A stretch of 64,000 nt of DNA from Mogibacterium sp. (GCA_024403035.1 JAKSSP010000003.1:102032-166031), one strand, 5' to 3'. Shown: positions 1-8,529, counted from the first letter of the stretch. Numbers and translations are program-made. The notes: generated by a model from the letters alone, not told the origin.

Positions 1-17
1 GATATGGTGGGAAAAAC

Positions 18-80
18 TTGACAAGCTCATATGAATTAGATATAACTAACACAGTTAGAATACACGTGGATATAGCTAAC
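18..80 (+). promoter_or_regulatory. feoAB promoter with two iron-box-like operator copies
   Basis: TTGACA (18-23) and TATAAC (41-46) are separated by exactly 17 bases, a near-consensus sigma-A promoter. Overlapping the -10 box, positions 35-50 match 14 of 16 bases of the perfect palindrome GTTAGATATATCTAAC found at 40844-40859. A second partial copy, GATATAGCTAAC, lies at 69-80, and another half-site GTTAG at 54-58. A repressor bound here would block the promoter. The palindrome has the style of DtxR/IdeR/MntR-family sites, and feo genes are classic targets of such repressors. The regulator itself is not in the window, so its identity is inferred. Confidence 0.75.
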
Positions 81-94
81 TGAATATTAACGAT

Positions 95-2443
95 ATGAAA
101 CTAAGCGATCTAAAACAGGAACAATCAGCGATAATAGAATCGGTCGGAGGCGAGGGCGCCCTCCGCCAGCATCTGCTGGACATGGGAGTCATACCGGGAG
201 CGCAGGTAAAGCTCATAAAGTTTGCTCCCATGGGAGATCCGATCGAGGTGCGCATACACGGGTACGAACTGACCCTTCGTATTTCGGATGCAAAACAGAT
301 AGAGATAACACCGGTCCATGAAGGCCCGGGTGTGAAGAGTGATCTGGCTGACCGCAAAGGCGAGGCGGAGCATCCGGGTCTCGGTGAAGAAGGAAGATAC
401 CACGAGAAAGAAGGAGAGGATCCTCTCCCTGACGGAACAAAGCTCACCTTCGCGCTGGTAGGCAACCAGAACAGCGGCAAGACGACGCTTTTCAATCAGT
501 TGACGGGATCGAATCAGCACGTAGGCAACTTCCCGGGAGTCACGGTCGACCGCAAGGACGGCGTGATAAAAGGATATCCTAACACCCTTATCACAGACCT
601 TCCGGGCATATACTCTATGTCACCGTATTCGGGCGAGGAGATAGTATCAAGGGACTTTGTCCTGAAAGAGAAACCTAAGGCGATAATCAATATACTCGAT
701 GTCACCAGCATAGACAGAAGTCTGTACCTGACAATGCAGCTTCTCGAAATGGGACTGCCGATGGTAGTGGCTCTCAACATGATGGACGAGATGACGGGAA
801 ATGGAGGCTCTGTAGATATCAACCGCATGGAGCAGATGCTGGGCGTACCGGTAGTACCTATCTCGGCGGCACAGAACCAGGGTGTTGATGAGCTTGTAAG
901 CCACGCGGTACACGTTGCAAAGTACCAGGAGGGCCCGCTAAGGCAGGACTTCTGCGACAGCACCGACAATGGAGGAGCCGTGCACCGCTGCATTCATGCA
1001 GTCATCCATCTCATTGAGGACCATGCGCAAAGAGCCGGCATACCTCTTCGATTTGCAGCGGCAAAGCTGATCGAAGGCGATGAGCTAATACTTGAGCAAC
1101 TGGGTCTCGATCAGAACGAGAAGGAGATGCTGGAGCACATCGTTCTTCAGATGGAAAACGAACGCGGACTCGACAGAAGCGCGGCGATGGCTGACATGCG
1201 CTATTCTTTCATATATAAAGTCTGCGACGGATGCATCACAAGACCTAAAGAGAGTAAGGAGCATATAAGAAGCAGTAACGCCGACAATATACTGACTGGC
1301 AAATATACGGCAATACCGGTATTCATAGCGGTTATGGCAGCCGTATTCTTCCTGACATTCGCTGTGATAGGGCCGTTCCTGCAGGGACTGCTCGAGAGCG
1401 GTATAGATGCCCTTGGCTCAGGTGTCGAGAGAGCAATGACCGCAGCCAATGTGAACCCGGCTATCAGCAGCCTTGTGATGGATGGCATCTTTGAAGGAGT
1501 CGGAAGCGTGCTCAGCTTCCTGCCGATAATCGTGACGATGTTCTTCTTCCTGTCGCTTCTAGAAGACAGCGGCTACATCGCCAGAGTAGCATTCGTGATG
1601 GACAAGCCTCTGCGAAAGATAGGACTTTCAGGTCGAAGCATAGTGCCTATGCTGATCGGCTTCGGCTGCACAGTGCCTGCCGTCATGGCGACACGCACCC
1701 TGCCTAGCTCGAGAGACAGGCGCATGACCATACTGCTGACGCCATTCATGACATGCACGGCGAAGCTTCCGATCTACGGCTTCTTCGTTAACGCATTTTT
1801 CCCGGGCAGAGGCTGGTGGATAATAACAGCTCTCTATCTGCTGGGCATCGTATCCGGCATACTCTCGGCCCTATTCCTCAAGAACACTCTGTTCAAAGGT
1901 GAGGCCGTACCGCTGGTCATGGAGCTTCCTAATTACAGGCTGCCTTCTGCAAAGAATGTCGGACATTTGATATGGGACAAATCCAAGGACTTCCTCCAGA
2001 GAGCATTTTCGGTGATCCTCATCGCGACAATAGTCGTGTGGTTCCTGCAAAGCTTCAGTTTCAGCTTCAATATGGTGGCTGACGCGCAGGATTCGATGCT
2101 GGCAGCCATAGCGGGCGTTCTGGCGCCTGTATTCAAGCCTGTGGGCCTCGGAGACTGGCGCATAGTTACAGCCCTCATAAGCGGATTTATGGCCAAGGAG
2201 AGCGTTGTAGCGACCATGAACGTGCTCTTTGCCGGCGGAGTGGCTTCCGCGCTTACATCTCTTACAGCGGCTTCCATGCTGGTATTCAGCCTGCTGTACA
2301 CGCCATGTGTTGCGGCAGTGGCTGCTATCAGGAGAGAGCTCGGAGGCGGATGGGCTCTCTATGTAGTGCTTTGCCAGTGCGGTATTGCCTGGGTCGCCGC
2401 GCTCATCATGCGCCTTATTGGGATAGCCATTGGGATGAGCTAA
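95..2443 (+). CDS. feoB: FeoA-FeoB fusion ferrous iron transporter
   Basis: This inner-membrane protein imports Fe(II). Residues 1-75 form an SH3-like FeoA domain fused to the front of FeoB, an arrangement seen in some Firmicutes. The G domain follows, with G1 GNQNSGKT at 123-130, G3 DLPG at 168-171 and G4 NMMD at 228-231. The usual G1 motif is GxPNxGKS/T, so Gln at the Pro position is slightly unusual. Membrane segments of the nucleoside-gate type begin near residue 405 and include the conserved GCTVPAVMATR stretch. The 782-residue length fits FeoA plus FeoB. No clear Shine-Dalgarno precedes the ATG, but the FeoA domain begins exactly there. The gene stands alone behind its iron-box promoter; no FeoC is seen. 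Confidence 0.96.
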   Translation: MKLSDLKQEQSAIIESVGGEGALRQHLLDMGVIPGAQVKLIKFAPMGDPIEVRIHGYELTLRISDAKQIEITPVHEGPGVKSDLADRKGEAEHPGLGEEGRYHEKEGEDPLPDGTKLTFALVGNQNSGKTTLFNQLTGSNQHVGNFPGVTVDRKDGVIKGYPNTLITDLPGIYSMSPYSGEEIVSRDFVLKEKPKAIINILDVTSIDRSLYLTMQLLEMGLPMVVALNMMDEMTGNGGSVDINRMEQMLGVPVVPISAAQNQGVDELVSHAVHVAKYQEGPLRQDFCDSTDNGGAVHRCIHAVIHLIEDHAQRAGIPLRFAAAKLIEGDELILEQLGLDQNEKEMLEHIVLQMENERGLDRSAAMADMRYSFIYKVCDGCITRPKESKEHIRSSNADNILTGKYTAIPVFIAVMAAVFFLTFAVIGPFLQGLLESGIDALGSGVERAMTAANVNPAISSLVMDGIFEGVGSVLSFLPIIVTMFFFLSLLEDSGYIARVAFVMDKPLRKIGLSGRSIVPMLIGFGCTVPAVMATRTLPSSRDRRMTILLTPFMTCTAKLPIYGFFVNAFFPGRGWWIITALYLLGIVSGILSALFLKNTLFKGEAVPLVMELPNYRLPSAKNVGHLIWDKSKDFLQRAFSVILIATIVVWFLQSFSFSFNMVADAQDSMLAAIAGVLAPVFKPVGLGDWRIVTALISGFMAKESVVATMNVLFAGGVASALTSLTAASMLVFSLLYTPCVAAVAAIRRELGGGWALYVVLCQCGIAWVAALIMRLIGIAIGMS

Positions 2444-2471
2444 CAGGGCAAAGCCGAAGATGAACATAATA

Positions 2472-2522
2472 AAAGGCCCCTGCCTCCGGAATGACCGGCG
2501 GCGGGGGCTTGTTGTTTCCTTT
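2472..2522. terminator. Bidirectional terminator between feoB and the LysR gene
   Basis: A GC-rich hairpin pairs 2476-2484 with 2500-2508 and is followed by a T-rich stretch on the plus strand. An A-run before the left arm supplies a U-tract for the opposite strand. It lies between two convergent genes. Confidence 0.75.
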
Positions 2523-2523
2523 A

Positions 2524-3408
2524 TTATTCTTCCGGTACTGCGGCGCCAAGCTGATCTGCCGCGAATAGAACGAATTCCCTGACAGCAGGCGCAGCGTCCT
2601 CAAGCGATGGCAGGCAAATGCCGAGTTCTATGCTGCTCGGGGGATCTACAGGAATGATGACCGTTCCCGTCTTCCAGTGCTTGGTGATACCTTCATTCAT
2701 AATGCCGATACCGAGGCCCTTTTCTACCATGTTTATGGCCGTATAGTTTTCAAGAGTTGTAAGACGCACATTAGGGAATATCCCGTGACGCTTGAAGAGT
2801 TCCCTTACATCTGCGTCATCTCCCTCACTCGGCATTATGAGGTTTTCTTTTTTACATCTGTCGATAGGGTATGCCTTTAAGCCGGCATCCCAGTGATCTC
2901 TCGGAAGAACGGCTACCATGCGGTCCTCGGCAAAAGGTATCCAGACAAACGATTTGTTTGAGAGCCGTGAAGAGAACGAAAGATCAGCCTTGCCGGAGGT
3001 GACCATCCTGTCGATCTTATTCTTGGTAGCCTCTTCTATCTGAATATTGATGGAAGGGTGCAGATCGCTGAAATCCTTAATGATTTGAGGAAGCACCTGC
3101 GCAGCGATGCTGGAATAGGCAGCGATCATTACGTTGCCCTTGTACATTCCCGAGAGCTCGGTGGCTGCCTTGTATACAGCAGCTTCTTTTTCGATGTACT
3201 CCATGACAATGGGATATATGTATTCGCCCTCGCGTGTCAGGACTACTCCGTTGCTCTTTCGCATCAGCAGCGAAAAGCCGAACTCTTTTTCCATGGCAGC
3301 TACGAGCTGGCTGATACCGGAAGGCGTATAGCCCATTATTTTTCCTGCCGCGGTAAAACTGCCTTCATCTGCGGCAGTTATAAATGCTTTGCATTTCAGA
3401 ATATCCAT
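2524..3408 (-). CDS. LysR-family transcriptional regulator
   Basis: A typical 294-residue LysR regulator. Residues 2-60 form the winged helix-turn-helix (TAAGKIMGYTPSGISQLV region), and residues from about 90 onward form the two-lobed periplasmic-binding-like effector domain. The inducer cannot be read from sequence. It is convergent with feoB and divergent from the membrane protein at 3611. Its promoter (3457-3484) is nearly identical to that of the TauE-like permease at 4302, which may mean they are co-regulated. Function beyond DNA-binding regulation is unknown. Confidence 0.9.
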   Translation of the reverse strand: MDILKCKAFITAADEGSFTAAGKIMGYTPSGISQLVAAMEKEFGFSLLMRKSNGVVLTREGEYIYPIVMEYIEKEAAVYKAATELSGMYKGNVMIAAYSSIAAQVLPQIIKDFSDLHPSINIQIEEATKNKIDRMVTSGKADLSFSSRLSNKSFVWIPFAEDRMVAVLPRDHWDAGLKAYPIDRCKKENLIMPSEGDDADVRELFKRHGIFPNVRLTTLENYTAINMVEKGLGIGIMNEGITKHWKTGTVIIPVDPPSSIELGICLPSLEDAAPAVREFVLFAADQLGAAVPEE

Positions 3409-3456
3409 GAATAAAAACTCGCTTCGATAAATTGATAAAAGAATTTCTTAATACAG

Positions 3457-3484
3457 ATTATACCATTTATTAAAACCAAGTCAA
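3457..3484 (-). promoter_or_regulatory. Promoter of the LysR gene
   Basis: On the minus strand TTGACT (3479-3484) and TATAAT (3457-3462) are 16 bases apart. From -35 through -10 and three bases beyond, it matches the promoter at 5303-5330 at 25 of 31 positions. An inverted repeat TTGACAATAGTCAA lies just upstream at 3495-3508 and could bind the LysR protein. Confidence 0.7.
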
Positions 3485-3610
3485 CACAGTGCAGTTGACA
3501 ATAGTCAAAAACTATAATGCCGCAGAGCTGCTGTGAAAGGGGTGAAAATTTACTTTTAAGTGAAGATAATGTACAATGTGTAGGTAATTTATCAGAGAGG
3601 AGAAAATCAA

Positions 3611-4225
3611 ATGAGACTGGATCCCAACAATGACAAATATCCGGGAGATCTGAATCTGCTCAACAAAAGAAAGCATCAATGGAGCAGGGGAGAGGAGAAA
3701 GGCACCAGATACCGATATGGTTCGATCGCGGTACTCCTGGTCGGATTTGCCGCCATACTGTTCGTCTCAGTAAAGACACACAGCGGCTCTGCAGACGCAA
3801 ATCAGCTGCCGGTGCACCTGACGATCTGGACCACCGCGCTCCTTACCTACCTTGTAGCTCACCGGGGCAGAGTGATATCCCAGATACCGTTCGACGGATT
3901 CCACAGCGCAAGGTTCGAAGTCAGCGATGACACGGTCTACTATGTATTCCAGCAGGGAATGAAGCTCAAGACATATTACATCCGCGACGCCGCTATAAAG
4001 AAGATCAGACGCGATGATGAAGCCGGAGTCCTCTGCATAGAAGGCAAGGCGACCGTCAATATACAGACAAGAAACGATGAAACGGAAGAAGAACTGGATG
4101 AGTTCTACGCGCTTGTGCCATTCGATAAATACGAACTCGATGACCTGCTCGCTCCATATAAAAGGAAGATAGTCAAGGCAGACGGGAAGCTGAGAGAGAA
4201 ATACCGCGAAGAGCACAGTTCGTAA
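3611..4225 (+). CDS. Small membrane protein with cytoplasmic C-terminal domain, unknown function
   Basis: I do not recognise this 204-residue protein with certainty. It has a basic N-terminus of about 38 residues, two closely spaced hydrophobic segments (about 39-55 and 70-84), and then a soluble, charged C-terminal domain of about 110 residues. The layout (two helices plus a PH-like beta domain) recalls the YcxB-like protein encoded at 6106-6837, though sequence identity is not obvious. A good Shine-Dalgarno (AGAGAGGAG) precedes the ATG. It is a single gene ending in the terminator shared with the permease gene on the other strand. Confidence 0.7.
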   Translation: MRLDPNNDKYPGDLNLLNKRKHQWSRGEEKGTRYRYGSIAVLLVGFAAILFVSVKTHSGSADANQLPVHLTIWTTALLTYLVAHRGRVISQIPFDGFHSARFEVSDDTVYYVFQQGMKLKTYYIRDAAIKKIRRDDEAGVLCIEGKATVNIQTRNDETEEELDEFYALVPFDKYELDDLLAPYKRKIVKADGKLREKYREEHSS

Positions 4226-4246
4226 AACTGTAAAAAAGCATAAGAA

Positions 4247-4275
4247 AAGAGCCGGTCGATGTGACCGGCTCTTTT
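4247..4275. terminator. Bidirectional terminator
   Basis: AGAGCCGGTC and GACCGGCTCT form a 10-bp stem around a 5-base loop, flanked by A-run and T-run. It serves the convergent genes at 3611 and 4302. Confidence 0.85.
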
Positions 4276-4301
4276 GATGTCGTTCAGACAGTGATAGTAA
4301 A

Positions 4302-5228
4302 CTATGCTGCTGATCCCTTCTTGATACCGTCTCTCAGGTAGAGGAGAGATGTGATGAAGCAGACGATAACTACCATCAGTGTGAGTGTACGTATGTTCAT
4401 GGAACCTACGATCCAAGCAGCGATAGGAACACCGATCAGTCCGCCGCCGAGAGCCATAGCCCAGCAAGCGTTCATGTCATAACGTCCCTCCTTGATGAAC
4501 TTAGGACCATTGCCGTAAGCCATCAGGAATGCGCAGGATCCCATCATAGCAGGGAATGCGCAGCTTGCATCGAGTCCGAGGATGACGCAGAGAGCCATGC
4601 ATGGAGCATAGAGACCTACGCCGATGGACATCAGTCCGCCGAGGATGAAGTTGACAGCGATAGCAACGATCAGCTTAATTCCTCTGAGACCCATTTCTGT
4701 TCCTTCAAGCTTGAACGGACCCCATCCCATCCATCTAGCAAACATGATGACGGAGAGCAGGAACAGTCCTACGAACAGAGCATAACGTACGTGCTTACGG
4801 TCGAACTTGGATACGACACCGGCCATGAGGTACGAACCGAGAACGGATGCAACGATCATGGTTACGAGTGTGAGAAGATCCATGTCAACGATTCCGAAGA
4901 ATGCCGCAGCCTCTACGCATACAGGAACTGTATCGCCTACGTTGAGTGTACCAGGAACAAGAACGTCGTCGCAGGACTTAGCTACCTTGAACATGGTCGA
5001 TGTAGGAGCGAAAGATCCGATACCGAGAGTGTCGAAGAAGTTAGCGATGATTCCAGGCCCTACGAAGTTGAACCAGAAATGCTTCTTCTGAGACTGCCAG
5101 AGTTCCTCGCCGCTTACTCCGAATTCTGTTTCCGGAAGCGCACGGATCTCTTTCATCTTTCTCCACATCAGGATCACGTTGTAGACGACTCCGAGGAGAG
5201 CGATACCAATAAGAATCCACTTAGACAT
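4302..5228 (-). CDS. TauE/SafE-family membrane permease
   Basis: An integral membrane protein of 308 residues in the TauE/SafE (DUF81) family, whose members export sulfite or sulfonate-derived anions or move related small organic acids. About eight hydrophobic segments are visible, starting with residues 4-20. The loop after the first helix carries FNFVGPGIIANFFDTLGIGSF, reminiscent of the conserved first repeat of the family, and GGLMSIGVGLYAPCMAL marks the second repeat. Substrate is not readable from sequence. A strong promoter with TTGACT/TATAAT precedes it. Its promoter shares a TTGACTTGG -35 region with cysK, so a link to sulfur metabolism is possible but unproven. Confidence 0.85.
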   Translation of the reverse strand: MSKWILIGIALLGVVYNVILMWRKMKEIRALPETEFGVSGEELWQSQKKHFWFNFVGPGIIANFFDTLGIGSFAPTSTMFKVAKSCDDVLVPGTLNVGDTVPVCVEAAAFFGIVDMDLLTLVTMIVASVLGSYLMAGVVSKFDRKHVRYALFVGLFLLSVIMFARWMGWGPFKLEGTEMGLRGIKLIVAIAVNFILGGLMSIGVGLYAPCMALCVILGLDASCAFPAMMGSCAFLMAYGNGPKFIKEGRYDMNACWAMALGGGLIGVPIAAWIVGSMNIRTLTLMVVIVCFITSLLYLRDGIKKGSAA

Positions 5229-5302
5229 AAAAAAACCTCCTATAATAATAATAATCCTTTATAAGAATTGTTTATAAGTGATTATACACTTCTTTAAGTC
5301 TG

Positions 5303-5330
5303 ATTATAGCATCTCTTAAGTCCAAGTCAA
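5303..5330 (-). promoter_or_regulatory. Promoter of the TauE/SafE-type permease
   Basis: On the minus strand TTGACT (5325-5330) and TATAAT (5303-5308) have a 16-base spacer. A short direct repeat, CTTAAGTC/TTTAAGTC, overlaps the promoter at 5292-5322 and could be a regulator site. Confidence 0.7.
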
Positions 5331-5420
5331 TACTAATGTGAAGATAATGTGAATGTTTGATGCTTAAATTTCTTACAGATCTCCATCGCGCAATGGGCCC
5401 TGGACGCAGCCGTTCGAGGT

Positions 5421-5450
5421 TTGATTTGGGTGCTGCTTATATAGTATTAT
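5421..5450 (+). promoter_or_regulatory. Candidate promoter for the flavodoxin-like gene
   Basis: TTGATT (5421-5426) and TATTAT (5445-5450) are separated by 18 bases, 58 bases before the start codon at 5508. The rest of 5331-5420 holds nothing I can identify. Confidence 0.5.
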
Positions 5451-5507
5451 TTTATAGCACAGATCCAGGCGTTTTAAGCCAAAGAATGAGATGAAAGGAA
5501 GAGACAG

Positions 5508-6098
5508 ATGAAGAATCCAAACAGGACGGCAAGAGAGAACCGGAGAGCAGAGACCGGAGATTCTTCAGATACGATAGTCGTATGCTCAGGAAAGTACGGT
5601 ACGGCCCTTCAGTACGCCAAGTGGCTGATGGAGATGCTTGGCTGCGACGGCATGGAGTATGACAAGAAAAACCTCGGATATGTCAGCATGTATAAAAATG
5701 TCGTGTATATCGGCGCTGTGAGGAACGGAGATATCCACATGCTCAATATGCTGTGGCAGAACTATAATAACTTCGGACTTGACGGAAGGAACCTGTATAT
5801 ATGCGGGGTAGGGCTTGGAGATCCGGAAAGCAGATCTTATGTCGATCTGCTAAGGCGCAGGAATGGTTGCGAAGGGCAGGACAATATCGATTTCTTCATA
5901 CTGCCGGGAAGGGTAAAAAAAGAGAGACTGAAACTGCTTGACAGATCGCTGTTCAAAGACTTCATCACAGGAGGAGCTTACGGCATGTATGAAAAGGACG
6001 ACGCGGACCTTATCATGCAAAGGGCAGAGAATAATTATGACGGGATGAGCAAAGAAGCTCTTGATCCCGTCATCAGGAGAATAATGGAGCTGAACTGA
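5508..6098 (+). CDS. Flavodoxin-domain protein
   Basis: A soluble 196-residue protein with a flavodoxin-like fold. After about 20 polar residues, TIVVCSGKYGTALQYAKWL matches the FMN phosphate-binding strand-loop-helix of the flavodoxin_5 / HemG-like family, which has a G-T-x-x pattern instead of the classic T-x-T-G-x-T. Later segments (VVYIGAVRNGDIHML, LYICGVGLGDP) fit the second and third strands. The likely role is electron transfer or FMN-dependent reduction in the cytoplasm. It is a single gene, convergent with the YcxB-like gene; Shine-Dalgarno AAGGAAG is well placed. Confidence 0.8.
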   Translation: MKNPNRTARENRRAETGDSSDTIVVCSGKYGTALQYAKWLMEMLGCDGMEYDKKNLGYVSMYKNVVYIGAVRNGDIHMLNMLWQNYNNFGLDGRNLYICGVGLGDPESRSYVDLLRRRNGCEGQDNIDFFILPGRVKKERLKLLDRSLFKDFITGGAYGMYEKDDADLIMQRAENNYDGMSKEALDPVIRRIMELN

Positions 6099-6105
6099 AA
6101 GAGGT

Positions 6106-6837
6106 TCAGCTCTTCTTTTTTTCCATCTGGTCTCTCACGATGGCGCGCTGCGACCGCATCTTCCTGAGCTTGTTGCTGAACTTGGCAGGGATCCAGCGGC
6201 ATACTTTTTTGCATTTCTTGTACATGAAATCGCCAAAAGTTGACGGATCCCCGATCGTAAACCTGTCCATAGGAATAACAAAGAATTCTCTGCTGGTAAG
6301 ACTGAGATAGTAATAATCCTCATCATAGAATATGGCATCGATGTCTTTGTATCTGCTGCTGTATACAGATAGCTCTCCATCACGGAAGAATGAGGCGTCA
6401 TTCTGCGTGAACTCATATACGAATTCCGTTCCGTTGCGGTAATCTTCATCCGATTTTTTTGTAAGCGCAAGAGATATATACTGACGGAACAGCCCGAGAA
6501 GTACTACCAGTCCGCCTAATACCCATAGAACGACCTTAAGAGCCTGGGCTTTAACAAAAAAGCCGGGTACGAATATCAAAAGTCCGTAGAGTACCATTCT
6601 CGCCGTGACCTTAGGATGGAACACGCGATAGGTAAAAGTGATATATGCTTTCAAAACGCCTGAATCGCGCTGGGTCCTGATCTGATAAAGCACTTCCTTT
6701 GGCTTTTCAGGAGCTTTATCGGTGCCTTTGCTTCCGCCGTTCTGCATTTTGTTATTCTGCGATTTGTTGCTCTGTGATTTCTTCTGCTGTCCTGACTGAA
6801 CGGCAGAACTGCTGCTTCTTGATTTGTTCTTTGCCAT
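6106..6837 (-). CDS. YcxB-like membrane protein
   Basis: The 243-residue product starts with a long Ser/Gln/Asn/Lys-rich low-complexity tail (1-45). Then comes a segment with YQIRTQRDSGVLKAYITFTYRVFHP-like sequence, two adjacent membrane helices (about 79-95 and 98-117), and a C-terminal domain that includes FTQNDASFFRDGELSVYSSRYKDI. The helix pair followed by a PH-like domain is the layout of the YcxB/DUF family proteins in Clostridia. No biochemical function is established. It ends only 7 bases from the convergent flavodoxin gene, with no clear terminator between them. Confidence 0.7.
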   Translation of the reverse strand: MAKNKSRSSSSAVQSGQQKKSQSNKSQNNKMQNGGSKGTDKAPEKPKEVLYQIRTQRDSGVLKAYITFTYRVFHPKVTARMVLYGLLIFVPGFFVKAQALKVVLWVLGGLVVLLGLFRQYISLALTKKSDEDYRNGTEFVYEFTQNDASFFRDGELSVYSSRYKDIDAIFYDEDYYYLSLTSREFFVIPMDRFTIGDPSTFGDFMYKKCKKVCRWIPAKFSNKLRKMRSQRAIVRDQMEKKKS

Positions 6838-7033
6838 GTAAATGATCTCCGCTTATGATTATCAGCTGATTCAATGATCGTTTATGCCTGATTACAGACA
6901 AAGTATAATCGGAAGGCTGCTGCTTGTAAACCGCCATGCCTGTGAAAACTCTGTCTCGCATTTTGGTTTCCGAAATGCTTCTATAATATATATCTTAGGT
7001 GTATAATGATGCCGTAAATACTACGGTTTTAAA

Positions 7034-7049
7034 CAGCGGTCGACCGCTG
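7034..7049. promoter_or_regulatory. 16-bp perfect palindrome in the 5' leader of the EFR1 gene
   Basis: CAGCGGTCGACCGCTG is an uninterrupted palindrome 20 bases upstream of the start codon at 7070. It follows a possible -10 box TATAAT at 7002-7007. It could be an operator or an RNA hairpin; nothing in the window identifies the regulator. Confidence 0.5.
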
Positions 7050-7069
7050 ATGTAAGAAGGAGATTCCAT

Positions 7070-7849
7070 ATGAAAGAGAATGTTATTTTCTGCTATTCAG
7101 GTACGGGCAATTGCCTTGACATGGCAAAGAACATAGCTAAGAGTCTGGGTAATACCGACATCATCATGATGCGCAAGTACCCGGCTGTCACTGACGTCAG
7201 GGGAGCCAAGAGGGTAGGCTTCATCTTCCCTTGCTACGGCGGAGGACTCCCTGGACATGTTGAAAGATATCTGCATGATATCAAAGTCGATCCGGATGCT
7301 TACACGTTCGCGATCAACCAGAGCGCGGCTTACAAGGGCGAGGGACTCAGGAAACTCAATGAGATCATTCCGCTCGACTACTGGGCTGCAGTCACACATC
7401 AGTGCACATGCATATGGCTCTTCCCGCATGACCTCATGATTCCTAAGATGGGCGCTGTAGAGGCTCAGGCGAGATCAGAACATTTTGCGGAAAAATTTGC
7501 AAACGACATTAAAAATAATGTTAAGACCAAGAGGAACGTTCCGAAGGCTTACCTGAATTCCGCAGAGCATGCTGCCTGGCCGAAGATAGCAAGATCAAAG
7601 GGCGCGGATCTCAAAGCTAACGATAAATGCGTAATTTGCGGAACATGCGCAAAGGTCTGCCCGATGGACAATATCAGATACGCCGGTAAGGCTGTCGTAT
7701 TCGGAGACAAGTGCATATCCTGCTGCGCGTGCGTCCAGTACTGCCCGCAGGAGGCTATCAACTTCGGAAAGGTCACAGAGAAGAGGGAACGTTATCACAA
7801 TGTTAATATCTCAGTGGACGATCTGAATGAGGAGATCATTTCGTTCTAA
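7070..7849 (+). CDS. EFR1-family flavodoxin/ferredoxin protein
   Basis: A 259-residue cytoplasmic redox protein of the EFR1 family, which joins an N-terminal flavodoxin-like domain to a C-terminal bacterial ferredoxin. Residues 6-16 (CYSGTGNCLDM) are the FMN-binding loop with the T/S-G-T-G-N pattern. Two four-cysteine clusters near the C-terminus, CVICGTCAKVCP and CISCCACVQYCP, bind two [4Fe-4S] clusters. Such proteins probably shuttle low-potential electrons in anaerobes; the partner is unknown. A Shine-Dalgarno AGAAGGAG lies just before the ATG. The gene is monocistronic and ends at the terminator at 7882. Confidence 0.9.
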   Translation: MKENVIFCYSGTGNCLDMAKNIAKSLGNTDIIMMRKYPAVTDVRGAKRVGFIFPCYGGGLPGHVERYLHDIKVDPDAYTFAINQSAAYKGEGLRKLNEIIPLDYWAAVTHQCTCIWLFPHDLMIPKMGAVEAQARSEHFAEKFANDIKNNVKTKRNVPKAYLNSAEHAAWPKIARSKGADLKANDKCVICGTCAKVCPMDNIRYAGKAVVFGDKCISCCACVQYCPQEAINFGKVTEKRERYHNVNISVDDLNEEIISF

Positions 7850-7881
7850 TCGCTTCTGCCCAGATCAATAATAAAGGAATC

Positions 7882-7913
7882 AAAAAAGCGCCGGCTCTGA
7901 GCCGGCACTTTTG
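7882..7913. terminator. Bidirectional terminator
   Basis: GCCGGC-TCTGA-GCCGGC hairpin with an A6 run on the left and TTTT on the right, between the convergent EFR1 and cytidylyltransferase genes. Confidence 0.85.
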
Positions 7914-7918
7914 CTTGA

Positions 7919-8380
7919 TCATTTATTTTTCTCAGGGTTGGTGTCGATCTCGTCGTGAGAGGTCTTGCTTTCACCGTCGACAGCGTTGGCGTCATAAAGA
8001 TCCCTCTTGATCTGGCTGCTGCTGACTTCAGGCGTACGAGGCAGATATACCACTTCGACACCTTCTTCTCTGAGGAAGTCAAACTTTCCTTTCCAGTCAT
8101 CGCCGATCACGAAAGTATCGATGTGATACTCGTGCATGTCGCGCTTCTTTTGTTCCCAGCTCTCTTCAGGGATGACAAGGTCCACGTATCTGACAGCCTC
8201 TACCAGAGCCTTGCGCTGCTCATATGTGAAATAGCATTTCTTCTGTTTCGAGTTCCAGTTGAACTCATCGGTCGAGATGGCAACGATGAGATAGTCGCCC
8301 AGAGCCTTAGCTCTCTTGAGCAGATTGATATGACCATAGTGCAGAAGGTCATATGTGCCGTATGTTATTACTCTTTTCAT
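7919..8380 (-). CDS. tagD: CTP:glycerol-3-phosphate cytidylyltransferase
   Basis: This enzyme makes CDP-glycerol from CTP and glycerol 3-phosphate for teichoic acid or related glycopolymers. The nucleotidyltransferase signature is clear: GTYDLLHYGHINLLKRA carries the HxGH motif, and RTPEVSSSQIK near residue 118 stands in for the usual RTEGISTTxI. Length (153 residues) is a little over the roughly 130 of the family because of a polar tail. I place the start at 8380 rather than the ATG at 8395, because GGAG, nine bases before 8380, is an ideal ribosome site that overlaps the upstream ATG. No other teichoic acid genes are adjacent. Confidence 0.9.
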   Translation of the reverse strand: MKRVITYGTYDLLHYGHINLLKRAKALGDYLIVAISTDEFNWNSKQKKCYFTYEQRKALVEAVRYVDLVIPEESWEQKKRDMHEYHIDTFVIGDDWKGKFDFLREEGVEVVYLPRTPEVSSSQIKRDLYDANAVDGESKTSHDEIDTNPEKNK

Positions 8381-8529
8381 ATTTATATACTCCATTCGGG
8401 TCTGTTTCGTTTTTACGAAGGTATTGTACCATTGAACCTGAGGAATGGCAATTGAAAGGCGTCTGACTCAATGGACACGAGGCGCGCCCCGTGTTAAGAT
8501 TGGTAGGGAAAAAGAAAGGGGCATAGATA

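Noticed and set aside
3495-3518. TTGACA and TATAAT as a promoter for the gene at 3611
   Set aside because: The spacer is only 12 bases; TTGACAATAGTCAA is better seen as an inverted repeat.
5331-5507. Possible tRNA or RNA gene around GTTCGAGG
   Set aside because: No cloverleaf or acceptor stem could be formed around it; only a promoter-like pair at 5421-5450 is supported.
8381-8395. Earlier ATG start of the cytidylyltransferase
   Set aside because: The ATG overlaps the GGAG ribosome site of the later start at 8380, where the conserved sequence begins.
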